Of a DNA stretch of 17,485 nucleotides, positions 1 through 6,893 are shown piece by piece. A program made the translations under genes and the position numbers. The notes under the pieces are model-generated. The model did not search any database, had not been told where the DNA came from, and saw only the letters and a list, made by a program, of their open reading frames with translations. Origin of the DNA: UBA11524 sp964464815 (GTDB lineage Bacteria > Bacillota > Clostridia > Christensenellales > Aristaeellaceae); assembly GCA_964464815.1 (NCBI GenBank), contig CAYXHF010000044.1, positions 1-17,485 on the forward strand, written 5' to 3'. The first letter of the stretch is position 1. Every line of letters begins with the position of its first letter.

Positions 1-155
1 TCTTCATCGTACACATACCCGCGATACCGGAAGGGCTGAATCGTACCCAGCGTGCTGGCAAGGGTACCAGTCTTGCTGAGCATCTTACCCCAAGCATCGT
101 AAGTATAGGATACCGCCCAGACACCGTCGCTGTCAAGCCAACAGCCTCCGTTTTG
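1..155 (-). pseudogene. RHS-repeat core fragment, C-terminal side off the window edge
   Basis: Read on the minus strand from about position 149 down to 1, one frame encodes a typical RHS-associated core stretch, including VSYTYDAWGKML, TLASTLGT and PFRYRGYVYDEE. In RHS proteins this lies just before the core end that normally continues into a variable C-terminal tip, which is outside the window. The frame is closed upstream by TAG at 156-158. The residues before DSDGVWAV do not follow the usual family pattern (about one base seems missing near 137-142), so the N-terminal side is broken or recombined away. RHS proteins are large secreted or surface proteins, often with toxin tips, and orphan core fragments are common recombination debris. 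Seen: the core motif and the stop. Inferred: that it is a remnant and not a functional gene. Confidence 0.75.
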
Positions 156-158
156 CTA

Positions 159-320
159 CTTCTTTCGTTGTCAGTTTGAGAGCCTGAAAGCGGAAGAAGC
201 CGCGGCCACGCGAAGATTGAGACGCCCGCCAGTGACGGTGCCGAAAAATGACACGGTATTCAGCCCAATTCAAAACACGCACCATGCAGCAGCATTTTGT
301 ACAACCCTTCTTGATACCAC
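159..320. other. Intergenic stretch without a recognisable gene
   Basis: Between the RHS remnant and the terminator I find no frame with a family resemblance and no convincing ribosome site. Two short overlapping plus-strand frames that run from here into the 3' end of the GH3 gene look like chance. The stretch may be decayed RHS sequence, but I cannot show this. Confidence 0.4.
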
Positions 321-370
321 AAAAGCGGATTCACCACCCTTTCGAGCTTCAAATCCGCTTTTGTTTTTTT
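321..370. terminator. Hairpin terminator downstream of the GH3 gene
   Basis: A perfect 11-bp stem (AAAAGCGGATT at 321-331 with AATCCGCTTTT at 352-362) encloses a 20-nt loop. On the plus strand it runs into GTTTTTTT. On the minus strand the stem itself ends in TTTT, so it can work in both directions, more strongly on plus. It starts 22 bp beyond the GH3 stop and is the natural 3' end of that transcript. Confidence 0.75.
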
Positions 371-392
371 CAAGGAGTATTACATTCTGCGA

Positions 393-2483
393 TTATTCAA
401 ACCGAATCGTCATCTTTGCCGATTCCATGCCCGTCAGCTCCTGAGAACGGGCATCGGGCTGGTACAGTCCGCAATACACATCAAACGTCTTTCCGTCTGC
501 CACGCGCTCGCCTGCGCCGTTGACAACCGTGAAGGCGTTCTTGTCCAGCGCCACAGCCACCTGACGGCTCTCGCCAGCCTTCAGGGACACGCGCGCAAAG
601 CCTGCCAGATGCGGATGCAGCGTTTCCCACTGGCTCTCCGTATCCTTGACGTAGACCTGAACCACCGTGTCGCCATCCATGCTGCCGGTGTTTTCCACCG
701 TTGCCGTCACCCAGCCCGTTTCGGCATCAACAGCGGCATTGTCCAGCGTGAAGGTCGTGTAGGACAGGCCGTAGCCGAAGGGATACAGCGCCTTGCCTTC
801 GTAGTAGCGGTAGGTGCGGTTCTTCATCGAATAGTCGGTGAAATCCGGCTGATCCGACAGGTCATAGTAGAACGTCACGGGCAGACGGCCAGAGGGGTTG
901 ACCTCGCCAAAGAGGATTTCCGCCAGTGCCGTACCACCGGCCTGACCGGGATACCATGCCATGATTTCAGCATTGCCCTGCGGCACATTCAGCGCAGAAC
1001 CAGCGGCGACGACCGTCACGAAGGGCTTGCCCGTCTTCTTGAGGGTGTCCAGCATCAGCTGCTGGCTTTCGGGCAGGTCAAGGCTCGTCTTGTCACCAGA
1101 GGCGAAGGCGTTACCGGTATCGCCCTCTTCACCTTCCAGCGTCGCGTCAAGACCCACACAGGCGATAACCACGTCCGCATTTTCGGCCACCAGCTCCACC
1201 TCAGCCAGACGGTCATTGGGCTGGCCCAGATTCTGCACGCGGTTTTCAAACAGATGGCAGCCTTCGCTGAACAGCACGCGGATGCCGTGCTTGGCGGCAT
1301 AGGCGCGAATGCCCTCCAGGAAGGTCACATAGCGGCTGGCATGGCCGTTGTAGTTGCCTTCCAGCGCGGGAATGCTGTCCGCGTTCGGGCCGACAACGCC
1401 GATGGTGCGGATTTTGCTTGCATCCAGCGGCAGCACGCCGTCGTTGCGCAGCAGCACCATGCTCTTTTCAGCCGCCTCCAGCGCCAGCGCATCGTTTTCG
1501 TCGGTGTCGTTGGCGGTGTAGGGAATCTGGTCATACTCGCAGTCATCCGCGAAGCAGCCCAGCAGATAGCGGGAGGTATACATGCGCTCGCACGCCACGG
1601 TGATGTCTTCCTCGGACACCAGACCTTCCTGATAGGCGGTCAGCATATGCAGGTACGTATTGCCGCAGTTCAGGTCGCAGCCATTTTTGAGCGCCATGGC
1701 CGCAGATTCCGGTGCGGTATCGGTCACATGATGATTCTCGTGGAAGTCACGAATCGCCCAGCAGTCGGAGGTCACATGGCCTTCAAACTGCCACTTGTCG
1801 CGCAGCAGATCCACCAGCAGCGTCTTGGAGCCACAAGCCGGTTCGCCATTGACACGGTTGTACGCACCCATGACGCTCTCGACCTTGGCTTCCTTCACAG
1901 CCGCCTCAAACGCCGGCAGATACGTTTCGTACATATCCTTGGGCGTCGCCACAGCATCGAAGGAGTGACGGATGGCCTCCGGGCCGGAATGCACCGCGAA
2001 GTGCTTCGCGCACGCCGCCGTCTTGAGGTACTTGCCATCACCCTGCAAGCCCTTAATGAAGCGCACGCCCAGACGCGTGGTCAGATACGGGTCTTCACCA
2101 TACGTCTCATGGCCGCGGCCCCAGCGAGGATCACGGAAAATGTTGATGTTGGGGCTCCAAATAGACAGACCCTTGTAGATGTCACGGTCCTCATGCGCCG
2201 ACTGACCGTTATACTTGGCGCGGGCTTCGGTGCTGATGGTCTTGGCGATTTCCTCATGGAAATCCTCATCAAAGATTGCCGCCAGACCAACCGCCTGCGG
2301 GAAAACCGTCGCCGTGCCAGCACGCGCCACACCGTGCAGCGCTTCATTCCACCAGTTATAGGCCGGAATGCCCAGACGCGGAATTGCCGGAGAGTCATAG
2401 CGGAGCTGAGAGGCCTTTTCCTCCAGCGTCATTTTTGAAACAAGCTCATGTGCCAAACGGCGAGCTTCGTCACGATTCATCAT
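393..2483 (-). CDS. Glycoside hydrolase family 3 beta-xylosidase/beta-glucosidase
   Basis: A 696-residue GH3 exo-glycosidase that releases a terminal beta-linked sugar (xylose or glucose) from the non-reducing end of short oligosaccharides. Order: N-terminal TIM-barrel domain with YNWWNEALHGVA (about 42-53), DPRWGRGHETYGEDP (118-132), KHFAVH (160-165) and VTSDCWAI, whose Asp240 fits the GH3 nucleophile. Next is the alpha/beta sandwich, with GLDATLEGEEGD holding the likely acid/base Glu, then a C-terminal fibronectin-III-like domain. The NWWNEALHG pattern and LEGEEGD favour the xylosidase-like branch, but substrate cannot be fixed from sequence. There is no signal peptide, so it should be cytoplasmic. 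Start: an upstream ATG at 2510 would put the ribosome site inside the gene. AAGGAGT (2500-2494) sits 10 nt before ATG 2483, and a second ATG follows directly. Monocistronic, divergent from the HAD gene. Confidence 0.93.
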   Translation of the reverse strand: MMNRDEARRLAHELVSKMTLEEKASQLRYDSPAIPRLGIPAYNWWNEALHGVARAGTATVFPQAVGLAAIFDEDFHEEIAKTISTEARAKYNGQSAHEDRDIYKGLSIWSPNINIFRDPRWGRGHETYGEDPYLTTRLGVRFIKGLQGDGKYLKTAACAKHFAVHSGPEAIRHSFDAVATPKDMYETYLPAFEAAVKEAKVESVMGAYNRVNGEPACGSKTLLVDLLRDKWQFEGHVTSDCWAIRDFHENHHVTDTAPESAAMALKNGCDLNCGNTYLHMLTAYQEGLVSEEDITVACERMYTSRYLLGCFADDCEYDQIPYTANDTDENDALALEAAEKSMVLLRNDGVLPLDASKIRTIGVVGPNADSIPALEGNYNGHASRYVTFLEGIRAYAAKHGIRVLFSEGCHLFENRVQNLGQPNDRLAEVELVAENADVVIACVGLDATLEGEEGDTGNAFASGDKTSLDLPESQQLMLDTLKKTGKPFVTVVAAGSALNVPQGNAEIMAWYPGQAGGTALAEILFGEVNPSGRLPVTFYYDLSDQPDFTDYSMKNRTYRYYEGKALYPFGYGLSYTTFTLDNAAVDAETGWVTATVENTGSMDGDTVVQVYVKDTESQWETLHPHLAGFARVSLKAGESRQVAVALDKNAFTVVNGAGERVADGKTFDVYCGLYQPDARSQELTGMESAKMTIRFE

Positions 2484-2627
2484 GATAGCAGGTACTCCTT
2501 TCAAAATCAAAGAAGATAGTCCTTATTTAATTTCCACCAGAATTCCAAAAATCCTGCTTATCCTGCGGAAAATTTTATGATTTTTTGCCATTTCGACCGA
2601 ATCTCTATAGCGCGGCGCAACAAAATC

Positions 2628-2636
2628 TGATATAAT
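2628..2636 (+). promoter_or_regulatory. Extended -10 promoter for the HAD gene
   Basis: TGATATAAT is a perfect extended -10 (TGN followed by TATAAT) about 40 bp before the HAD start, in the divergent intergenic region. No good -35 hexamer sits 16-18 bp upstream, as is usual for extended -10 promoters. I found no equally good promoter on the minus strand for the GH3 gene. Confidence 0.6.
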
Positions 2637-2676
2637 ATCTTTTGGATAGCCCGATTTTTGTTGTGAGGTGACTTTT

Positions 2677-3477
2677 TTGTCTACACAAGCGTCCATCCGC
2701 GCCATTGCGTTTGATCTGGACGACACATTGCTGCGGGACGACCGCACCATTTCCGATGCGACCGTTTCCGTCCTCCGCAGGGCGCACCAGCAGGGCATTT
2801 TTATCCTGCCCGCCAGCGGACGCACCTTTTGCAGCATGCAGTCCTTTGTGACGCGCCTTGGTTGCGCCGATGCTGTCATTTCTGCCAACGGTGCGCAAAT
2901 TTACACACCGGCAGGAACCCTGCTGCACGAATTGACGATGGACGCAGCAACGGCACAGCAGATTGCACGCTTTGCCCAGGAAAAGGGCTGCTACTGCCAA
3001 ACGTATGCCGGCGATGCCTTCTTCTACAACAGCGAAGGCGAATATGCCCGCGCCTATGCGGAAAGCTCTTCCCTGCGCGGCGTGTACGTTGGCGATTTGG
3101 TGCAGTACCTGACCGCACCTACCTCCAAGCTCCTCATGATGGACACGCCGGAGCGCATCGCCGCCCTGTATCAGGAGGCACAGCAGCGCTTTGGCCAAAG
3201 CGTCGCCATCACCTGCTCCAAGCCGTATTTCCTGGAGTTCAATCCGCCGCTGGCGACAAAGGGACACGCCCTTGCGCTTTGCGGTCAGATGCTCGGCTTC
3301 CCGCTGGAAGGCTGTGTGGCCTTTGGCGACAGCCTCAACGATGTGTCGATGCTCCGCGCCGCCGGACAGGGCGTCTGTATGGGCAATGGACGCGAGGAGG
3401 TCAAGCAGATGGGCTTTGCCGTCTGCAAAACGAACCAGGAGGACGGCGTCGCGCAGTATCTTTCCGCGCTGCTGTGA
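2677..3477 (+). CDS. Cof-type HAD-superfamily phosphatase
   Basis: A 266-residue phosphatase of the Cof/HAD-IIB group, cytoplasmic Mg-dependent enzymes that dephosphorylate sugar phosphates, nucleotides or related small molecules; the substrate cannot be predicted. Motif I is FDLDDTL with Asp13 (nucleophile) and Asp15. Motif II lies in PASGR, the motif III lysine is probably in ATKGHAL, and motif IV is GDSLND near the C-terminus. The large middle section between motifs II and III is the C2 cap typical of Cof proteins. Length is normal. Start: TTG at 2677, because GAGGTGA (2665-2671) lies at proper distance from it. A GTG at 2668 overlaps that site and is less likely. An extended -10 promoter lies upstream. 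hprK follows 96 bp downstream with no clear terminator between, so they may be co-transcribed. Confidence 0.9.
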   Translation: MSTQASIRAIAFDLDDTLLRDDRTISDATVSVLRRAHQQGIFILPASGRTFCSMQSFVTRLGCADAVISANGAQIYTPAGTLLHELTMDAATAQQIARFAQEKGCYCQTYAGDAFFYNSEGEYARAYAESSSLRGVYVGDLVQYLTAPTSKLLMMDTPERIAALYQEAQQRFGQSVAITCSKPYFLEFNPPLATKGHALALCGQMLGFPLEGCVAFGDSLNDVSMLRAAGQGVCMGNGREEVKQMGFAVCKTNQEDGVAQYLSALL

Positions 3478-3573
3478 TACACCCCTGCAATCGGATTTTT
3501 CCGCAGCAAGCCTTGCTTGCGTTCATCACCTTCCCTCGTATTTCAGCTGTATGTTTTAAGGAGGTTTTCTTTT

Positions 3574-4509
3574 ATGGTACAGGCAGCCGATTTTGCCAAA
3601 ACGCTTCAGCTCACCGTGCTATCTCCCTCCACCCAGACGGAATGGGATATCCGCACCACTGACCTGAACCGTCCCGGCATGCAGTTTTGCGGCTTTTATG
3701 AGTACTTCCCGTTCGAGCGTCCGCAGGTGATTGGTAAGGTCGAAATGACCTATCTGGAGAACCTCGAACCGGACGTGCGCCGTCAGATGCTCAAAAAGTA
3801 TTTTTCCTTCGACATTCCCTGCGTCATTATCTGCCGCGGGATGCATCCGCCGGAAGAGCTGCTGGAAGCGGCGGCGGCGCGTAACATTGCCGTCTACCAG
3901 ACCGGCATGGTCACCACGAAGTTCTTCTTCACCGCCATCAACTACCTGAACCGCTGCCTTGCGCCGCGCGTGACGCGCCATGGCGTGCTGGTGTCGGTGT
4001 ACGGCATGGGCGTGCTGATTACCGGTGACAGCGGCGTTGGCAAGAGCGAGGCCGCCTTGGAGCTGATTCGCCGTGGCCATCAGCTGGTCGCCGACGACGT
4101 GGTGGATATCTGCCGCGTGTCCGACAACCGTCTGACCGGCGAATGCCCGGAGATGGTGCGTCACTTCATGGAGATTCGCGGCATCGGCATCATCGACATC
4201 CGCTCCATGTTCGGCATCGGCTCGGTCACCCAGAGCAAGTCCATTGACCTGGTGATTCACATGGAAAAGTGGGTCGAGGGCAAGGAATACGATCGTCTGG
4301 GCCTGAATGATGAGTACATCACCATCCTCGGCGTCAAGGTGCCCAGCCAGACCATGCCGGTTCGTCCCGGCCGTAACCTGGCCATCATCATCGAGGTGGC
4401 CGTGCGTAATCTGGCCATGAAGAAGCTGGGCTTCAGCGCCGCACGCGAATTGGATCGCCGCATGACGGAAATGATTATGAAGCGTAGCAATGCGGAACAA
4501 GAATCGTAA
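3574..4509 (+). CDS. hprK: HPr kinase/phosphorylase
   Basis: A 311-residue bifunctional enzyme that phosphorylates HPr of the sugar phosphotransferase system on Ser46 and reverses this by phosphorolysis. It is the sensor of carbon catabolite repression in low-GC Gram-positives. The N-terminal domain (about 1-130) is followed by the catalytic P-loop domain: conserved RHG with His136, Walker A GDSGVGKS at 151-158, the acidic pair in VADDVV (173-174) and the HPrK signature EIRGIGIIDIRSMFGIGSV at about 199-217. Length matches the family (about 310). Start: AAGGAGG at 3558-3564 lies 9 nt before ATG 3574. A longer frame from further upstream would include the ribosome site and is rejected. The ROK kinase starts 35 bp downstream with its own strong ribosome site, so the two form an operon. 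Confidence 0.97.
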   Translation: MVQAADFAKTLQLTVLSPSTQTEWDIRTTDLNRPGMQFCGFYEYFPFERPQVIGKVEMTYLENLEPDVRRQMLKKYFSFDIPCVIICRGMHPPEELLEAAAARNIAVYQTGMVTTKFFFTAINYLNRCLAPRVTRHGVLVSVYGMGVLITGDSGVGKSEAALELIRRGHQLVADDVVDICRVSDNRLTGECPEMVRHFMEIRGIGIIDIRSMFGIGSVTQSKSIDLVIHMEKWVEGKEYDRLGLNDEYITILGVKVPSQTMPVRPGRNLAIIIEVAVRNLAMKKLGFSAARELDRRMTEMIMKRSNAEQES

Positions 4510-4544
4510 TTTCACTTGACAGATTATTAAGGAGGAACAGTCCC

Positions 4545-5489
4545 ATGTATTATGTAGGTATTGACGTTGGCGGCACAGGCATTCAGGTCGGTGTGGTGGA
4601 TGAAGGCGGCGCAATTCTGTGCAAGGGTGGCATCGTCACGCGCACCGATATTCCCTTCGCCGATCAGGTAAAGGCCATGGCCGATTGCGTGCTGGACACG
4701 CTGCAAAAGGGCGGCTACACGCTGGATGACGTGAAGGCCATCGGCGCCGGCATTCCCGGTGTGCAGAATCCTGCCACGGGCAATATTGCCTTCTGCACGA
4801 ATTTGGGCTGGGTGGATGTCCCCTTTATTCAGGAATTCCAGAAGCATATCGACAAGCCCGTTTTTCTGGGCAACGACGCGACGGTCGCCGGACTGGCTGA
4901 AAACGTGGCTGGCGTCAGCGCCGGTGCGGACAGCAGCGTCTTCATCACCCTGGGTACGGGCGTTGGCGGCGGTATCGTCTTTGGCGGCAAGGTCTGGAAC
5001 GGCTTCCATGGCGTGGGCAGCGAAATCGGCCACATGATTCTGGAGGCCGACGGCGAGCCCTGCACCTGCGGCAGCCACGGCTGTGCCGAGCGCTATTGCT
5101 CCGCGACGGCCATCATCCGCATGGCACGTGAAATTTGCGCCGTGCATCCGGAAAGCGCGATTGTGAGCGCATGCGACGGCGATTTGAGCCGCCTGAATGC
5201 CAAAATCGTCTTTGATGCCGCCAAGGAGGGCGACGAAATCGCCGTGAAGGTGTTCCGCCGCTACGTCAAGTACCTTGGCCTGTTCATTGCCAGCCTGATC
5301 AATTGCATCGACCCTGAGGTCATCGTGCTTGGCGGCGGCGTGAGCAAGGCAGGCAGCTTCCTGGTGGATGCTGTTCGCGAGGAGGTGCGCCAGCACGTGC
5401 TGTACAAGACGCTCCCTTCGGCCCGCATCGAGCTAGCCAAGCTTGGCCCGGACGCTGGCATTATCGGCGCGGCCATGCTGGGCAAGTAA
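4545..5489 (+). CDS. glcK: ROK-family sugar kinase, probable glucokinase
   Basis: A 314-residue ROK kinase, probably phosphorylating glucose to glucose-6-phosphate with ATP in the cytoplasm. The N-terminal phosphate-binding loop is GIDVGGTGIQVGVVD (5-19). LGNDA at 108-112 holds the likely catalytic base Asp111. LGTGVGGGIV follows at 136-145. EIGHM supplies His163, and CTCGSHGC supplies the structural zinc cysteines 173, 175 and 180. These are the marks of the GlcK-type Gram-positive glucokinases, but other ROK substrates such as fructose, allose or N-acetylmannosamine cannot be excluded. The start is clear: AAGGAGG at 4530-4536 is 8 nt before ATG. It lies right after hprK, fitting a sugar-sensing unit, and is closed by a strong terminator. 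Confidence 0.92.
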   Translation: MYYVGIDVGGTGIQVGVVDEGGAILCKGGIVTRTDIPFADQVKAMADCVLDTLQKGGYTLDDVKAIGAGIPGVQNPATGNIAFCTNLGWVDVPFIQEFQKHIDKPVFLGNDATVAGLAENVAGVSAGADSSVFITLGTGVGGGIVFGGKVWNGFHGVGSEIGHMILEADGEPCTCGSHGCAERYCSATAIIRMAREICAVHPESAIVSACDGDLSRLNAKIVFDAAKEGDEIAVKVFRRYVKYLGLFIASLINCIDPEVIVLGGGVSKAGSFLVDAVREEVRQHVLYKTLPSARIELAKLGPDAGIIGAAMLGK

Positions 5490-5505
5490 TTCTTTTCCAT
5501 TCCTG

Positions 5506-5541
5506 GCAGGAAATGCATTTGTTGCGTTTCCTGCTTTTTTT
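5506..5541 (+). terminator. Rho-independent terminator of the hprK-ROK operon
   Basis: The stem GCAGGAAATGC / GCGTTTCCTGC (11 bp with one U-G pair) closes a 7-nt loop and is followed directly by seven T. It begins 16 bp after the kinase stop. A textbook intrinsic terminator separating the sugar genes from the macromolecular-synthesis cluster. Confidence 0.92.
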
Positions 5542-5605
5542 GTGGGGTTGATTCTGGAATTTTACGCAAAATTTTCATTCACACAAGGATTTTGCTGCAT
5601 CCGCG

Positions 5606-5611
5606 TATAAT
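5606..5611 (+). promoter_or_regulatory. Probable -10 box for the dgt-like gene
   Basis: A perfect TATAAT lies 44 bp before the start of the HD-domain gene and after the preceding terminator, where a promoter is needed. No good -35 is found at 16-18 bp, so the call rests on the -10 and position. Confidence 0.5.
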
Positions 5612-5655
5612 AAATGAACATACAGAAACGACCTTGCGACAGGAGGAATGGCGTC

Positions 5656-6660
5656 ATGACGATTCGGGAACGATTAGAGCAGGAAGAAGCACAGCGCTTG
5701 TCTCCCCTTGCGGTTTGTGCCAAGGATACCCGTGGCCGTGCCAAGCCGATTGAGCCGTGCCCCATGCGGACGGCGTTTCAGCGCGACCGTGACCGTATCA
5801 TCCATTGCAAAGCCTTCCGGCGGCTCAAATATAAGACGCAGGTCTTCCTGGCCCCTGAGGGCGACCACTACCGCACGCGCCTGACGCACACGCTGGAGGT
5901 GGCGCAAATTGCCCGCACACTGGCGCGTTGCCTGCGCCTTAATGAGGACTTGACGGAGGCCATCGCTTTAGGCCACGACCTGGGCCACACGCCCTTTGGA
6001 CACATTGGCGAACGGGCGCTAGATGACCTGATGCCCGAAGGCTTCCGCCACAACGAGCAGTCGCGCCGCTGTGCCGAGGTGCTGGAAAACGGTGGCGTCG
6101 GCCTCAACCTGACGTGGGAGGTGCTGGACGGCATCGAATGCCATTCCGGCACGAAGTTTCCCGCAACCCTGGAAGGACAGTGCGTTCGCCGTGCCGACCG
6201 GATTGCCTACCTCAATCACGACCTGGACGATGCCCTTCGCGGCGGCGTACTCAAGGAATTTGAATTGCCCGGTGACTGCCTGAAGGTTTTGGGCAACACA
6301 CACGGTGAGCGCATCAACACCATGATTGCCGACATTGTCACCAACAGCACGGACAAGCCTGTCCTGTCCATGTCCCCGCTGGTGCAGTCGGCGATGGACG
6401 GCCTGCGCGAATTCATGTTTGAAAAGGTCTACCGCGACGCATGGCGCAGTGCAGAGGAGGAAAAGTGTCACCACGTGGTGCAGGCGCTTTTCCGCTACTA
6501 CAGCGCGCATCCGGGCGAAATGCCGGAGGAGTTTGTGCTACTGGGCTATCGGGAAGGAACGGCGCGTGCCGTGTGTGATTTCGTCTCCTGCATGACCGAC
6601 CGCTACGCCATCCGGACGTATCAGCAGCTGTTCGTCCCAAGTGTTTTTTCCACATTTTGA
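5656..6660 (+). CDS. dgt: Deoxyguanosinetriphosphate triphosphohydrolase-like HD protein
   Basis: A 334-residue HD-domain protein of the dGTPase family, which cleaves dNTPs to deoxynucleoside and triphosphate and so limits the dNTP pool. Metal-binding HD residues are visible: His78 in RLTHTLEV, His107-Asp108 in LGHDLGHTPFGH (with His111 and His116), and a later Asp in RADRIAYLNHDLDD. The N-terminal block PMRTAFQRDRDRIIHCKAFRRLKYKTQV follows the family pattern. The length fits the shorter Gram-positive form, often annotated as dGTPase-like. The real dNTP preference is unknown. Start: AGGAGG (5641-5646) precedes ATG 5656 by 9 nt. An upstream ATG in the same frame covers that site and is rejected. 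This gene commonly precedes dnaG in Clostridia, linking nucleotide supply with replication. Confidence 0.92.
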   Translation: MTIRERLEQEEAQRLSPLAVCAKDTRGRAKPIEPCPMRTAFQRDRDRIIHCKAFRRLKYKTQVFLAPEGDHYRTRLTHTLEVAQIARTLARCLRLNEDLTEAIALGHDLGHTPFGHIGERALDDLMPEGFRHNEQSRRCAEVLENGGVGLNLTWEVLDGIECHSGTKFPATLEGQCVRRADRIAYLNHDLDDALRGGVLKEFELPGDCLKVLGNTHGERINTMIADIVTNSTDKPVLSMSPLVQSAMDGLREFMFEKVYRDAWRSAEEEKCHHVVQALFRYYSAHPGEMPEEFVLLGYREGTARAVCDFVSCMTDRYAIRTYQQLFVPSVFSTF

Positions 6661-6680
6661 AGCAAAATTCTTCATTTTTT
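6658..6680 (+). terminator. Weak hairpin with T-run at the end of the dgt-like gene
   Basis: TGAAG and CTTCA form a 5-bp stem around a 7-nt loop, followed by six T. It begins at the TGA stop. The short AT-rich stem makes it a weak, perhaps leaky terminator, which would let part of the transcription continue into dnaG. Confidence 0.35.
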
Positions 6681-6784
6681 CAAGAGAAACCAAAAACACA
6701 CAGGAAAAACAAGCAGGAAATTTCAGTTTCATGGCGAATATTCGTTAAGGATGAATGAAATGCGTCGTATTTCCATCCATCCTC

Positions 6785-6824
6785 AAGAATCCTTGCCCGG
6801 CTTGCTTCCGGGTATTCTTCTTTT
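6785..6824 (+). terminator. Hairpin with T-rich tail in the dnaG leader
   Basis: CCCGG (6796-6800) pairs with CCGGG (6808-6812) across a 7-nt loop. An outer AAGAAT / ATTCTT pairing extends the stem after an uneven internal loop. A T-rich stretch follows (ATTCTTCTTTT). It could be a terminator for the upstream gene or an attenuator before dnaG, about 70 bp before the dnaG start. The tail is interrupted by C, so strength is uncertain. Confidence 0.4.
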
Positions 6825-6893
6825 ACGCGCATCCTTGCGCATTCAGCCAGTTGCGCACAGTGTACGTCTTTGCTAAGGGAGGTGAGCGATTCC

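Noticed and set aside
609..2438. 609-codon open frame antisense to the GH3 gene
   Set aside because: It mirrors the GH3 gene on the other strand, has no ribosome site or family motif, and long antisense frames are expected in GC-rich coding DNA.
3501..3525. GCAAGC-CTT-GCTTGC hairpin between the HAD gene and hprK as a terminator
   Set aside because: The stem is only 6 bp and no T-run follows, so it gives no evidence of termination.
3619..4614. 331-codon frame antisense to hprK
   Set aside because: A shadow of a highly conserved gene. Its His/Ala-rich composition has no domain resemblance.
6870..6893. TTG at 6870 as the dnaG start
   Set aside because: It lies upstream of and overlaps the strong AGGGAGGTGA. 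The GTG at 6894 gives the usual primase N-terminus.
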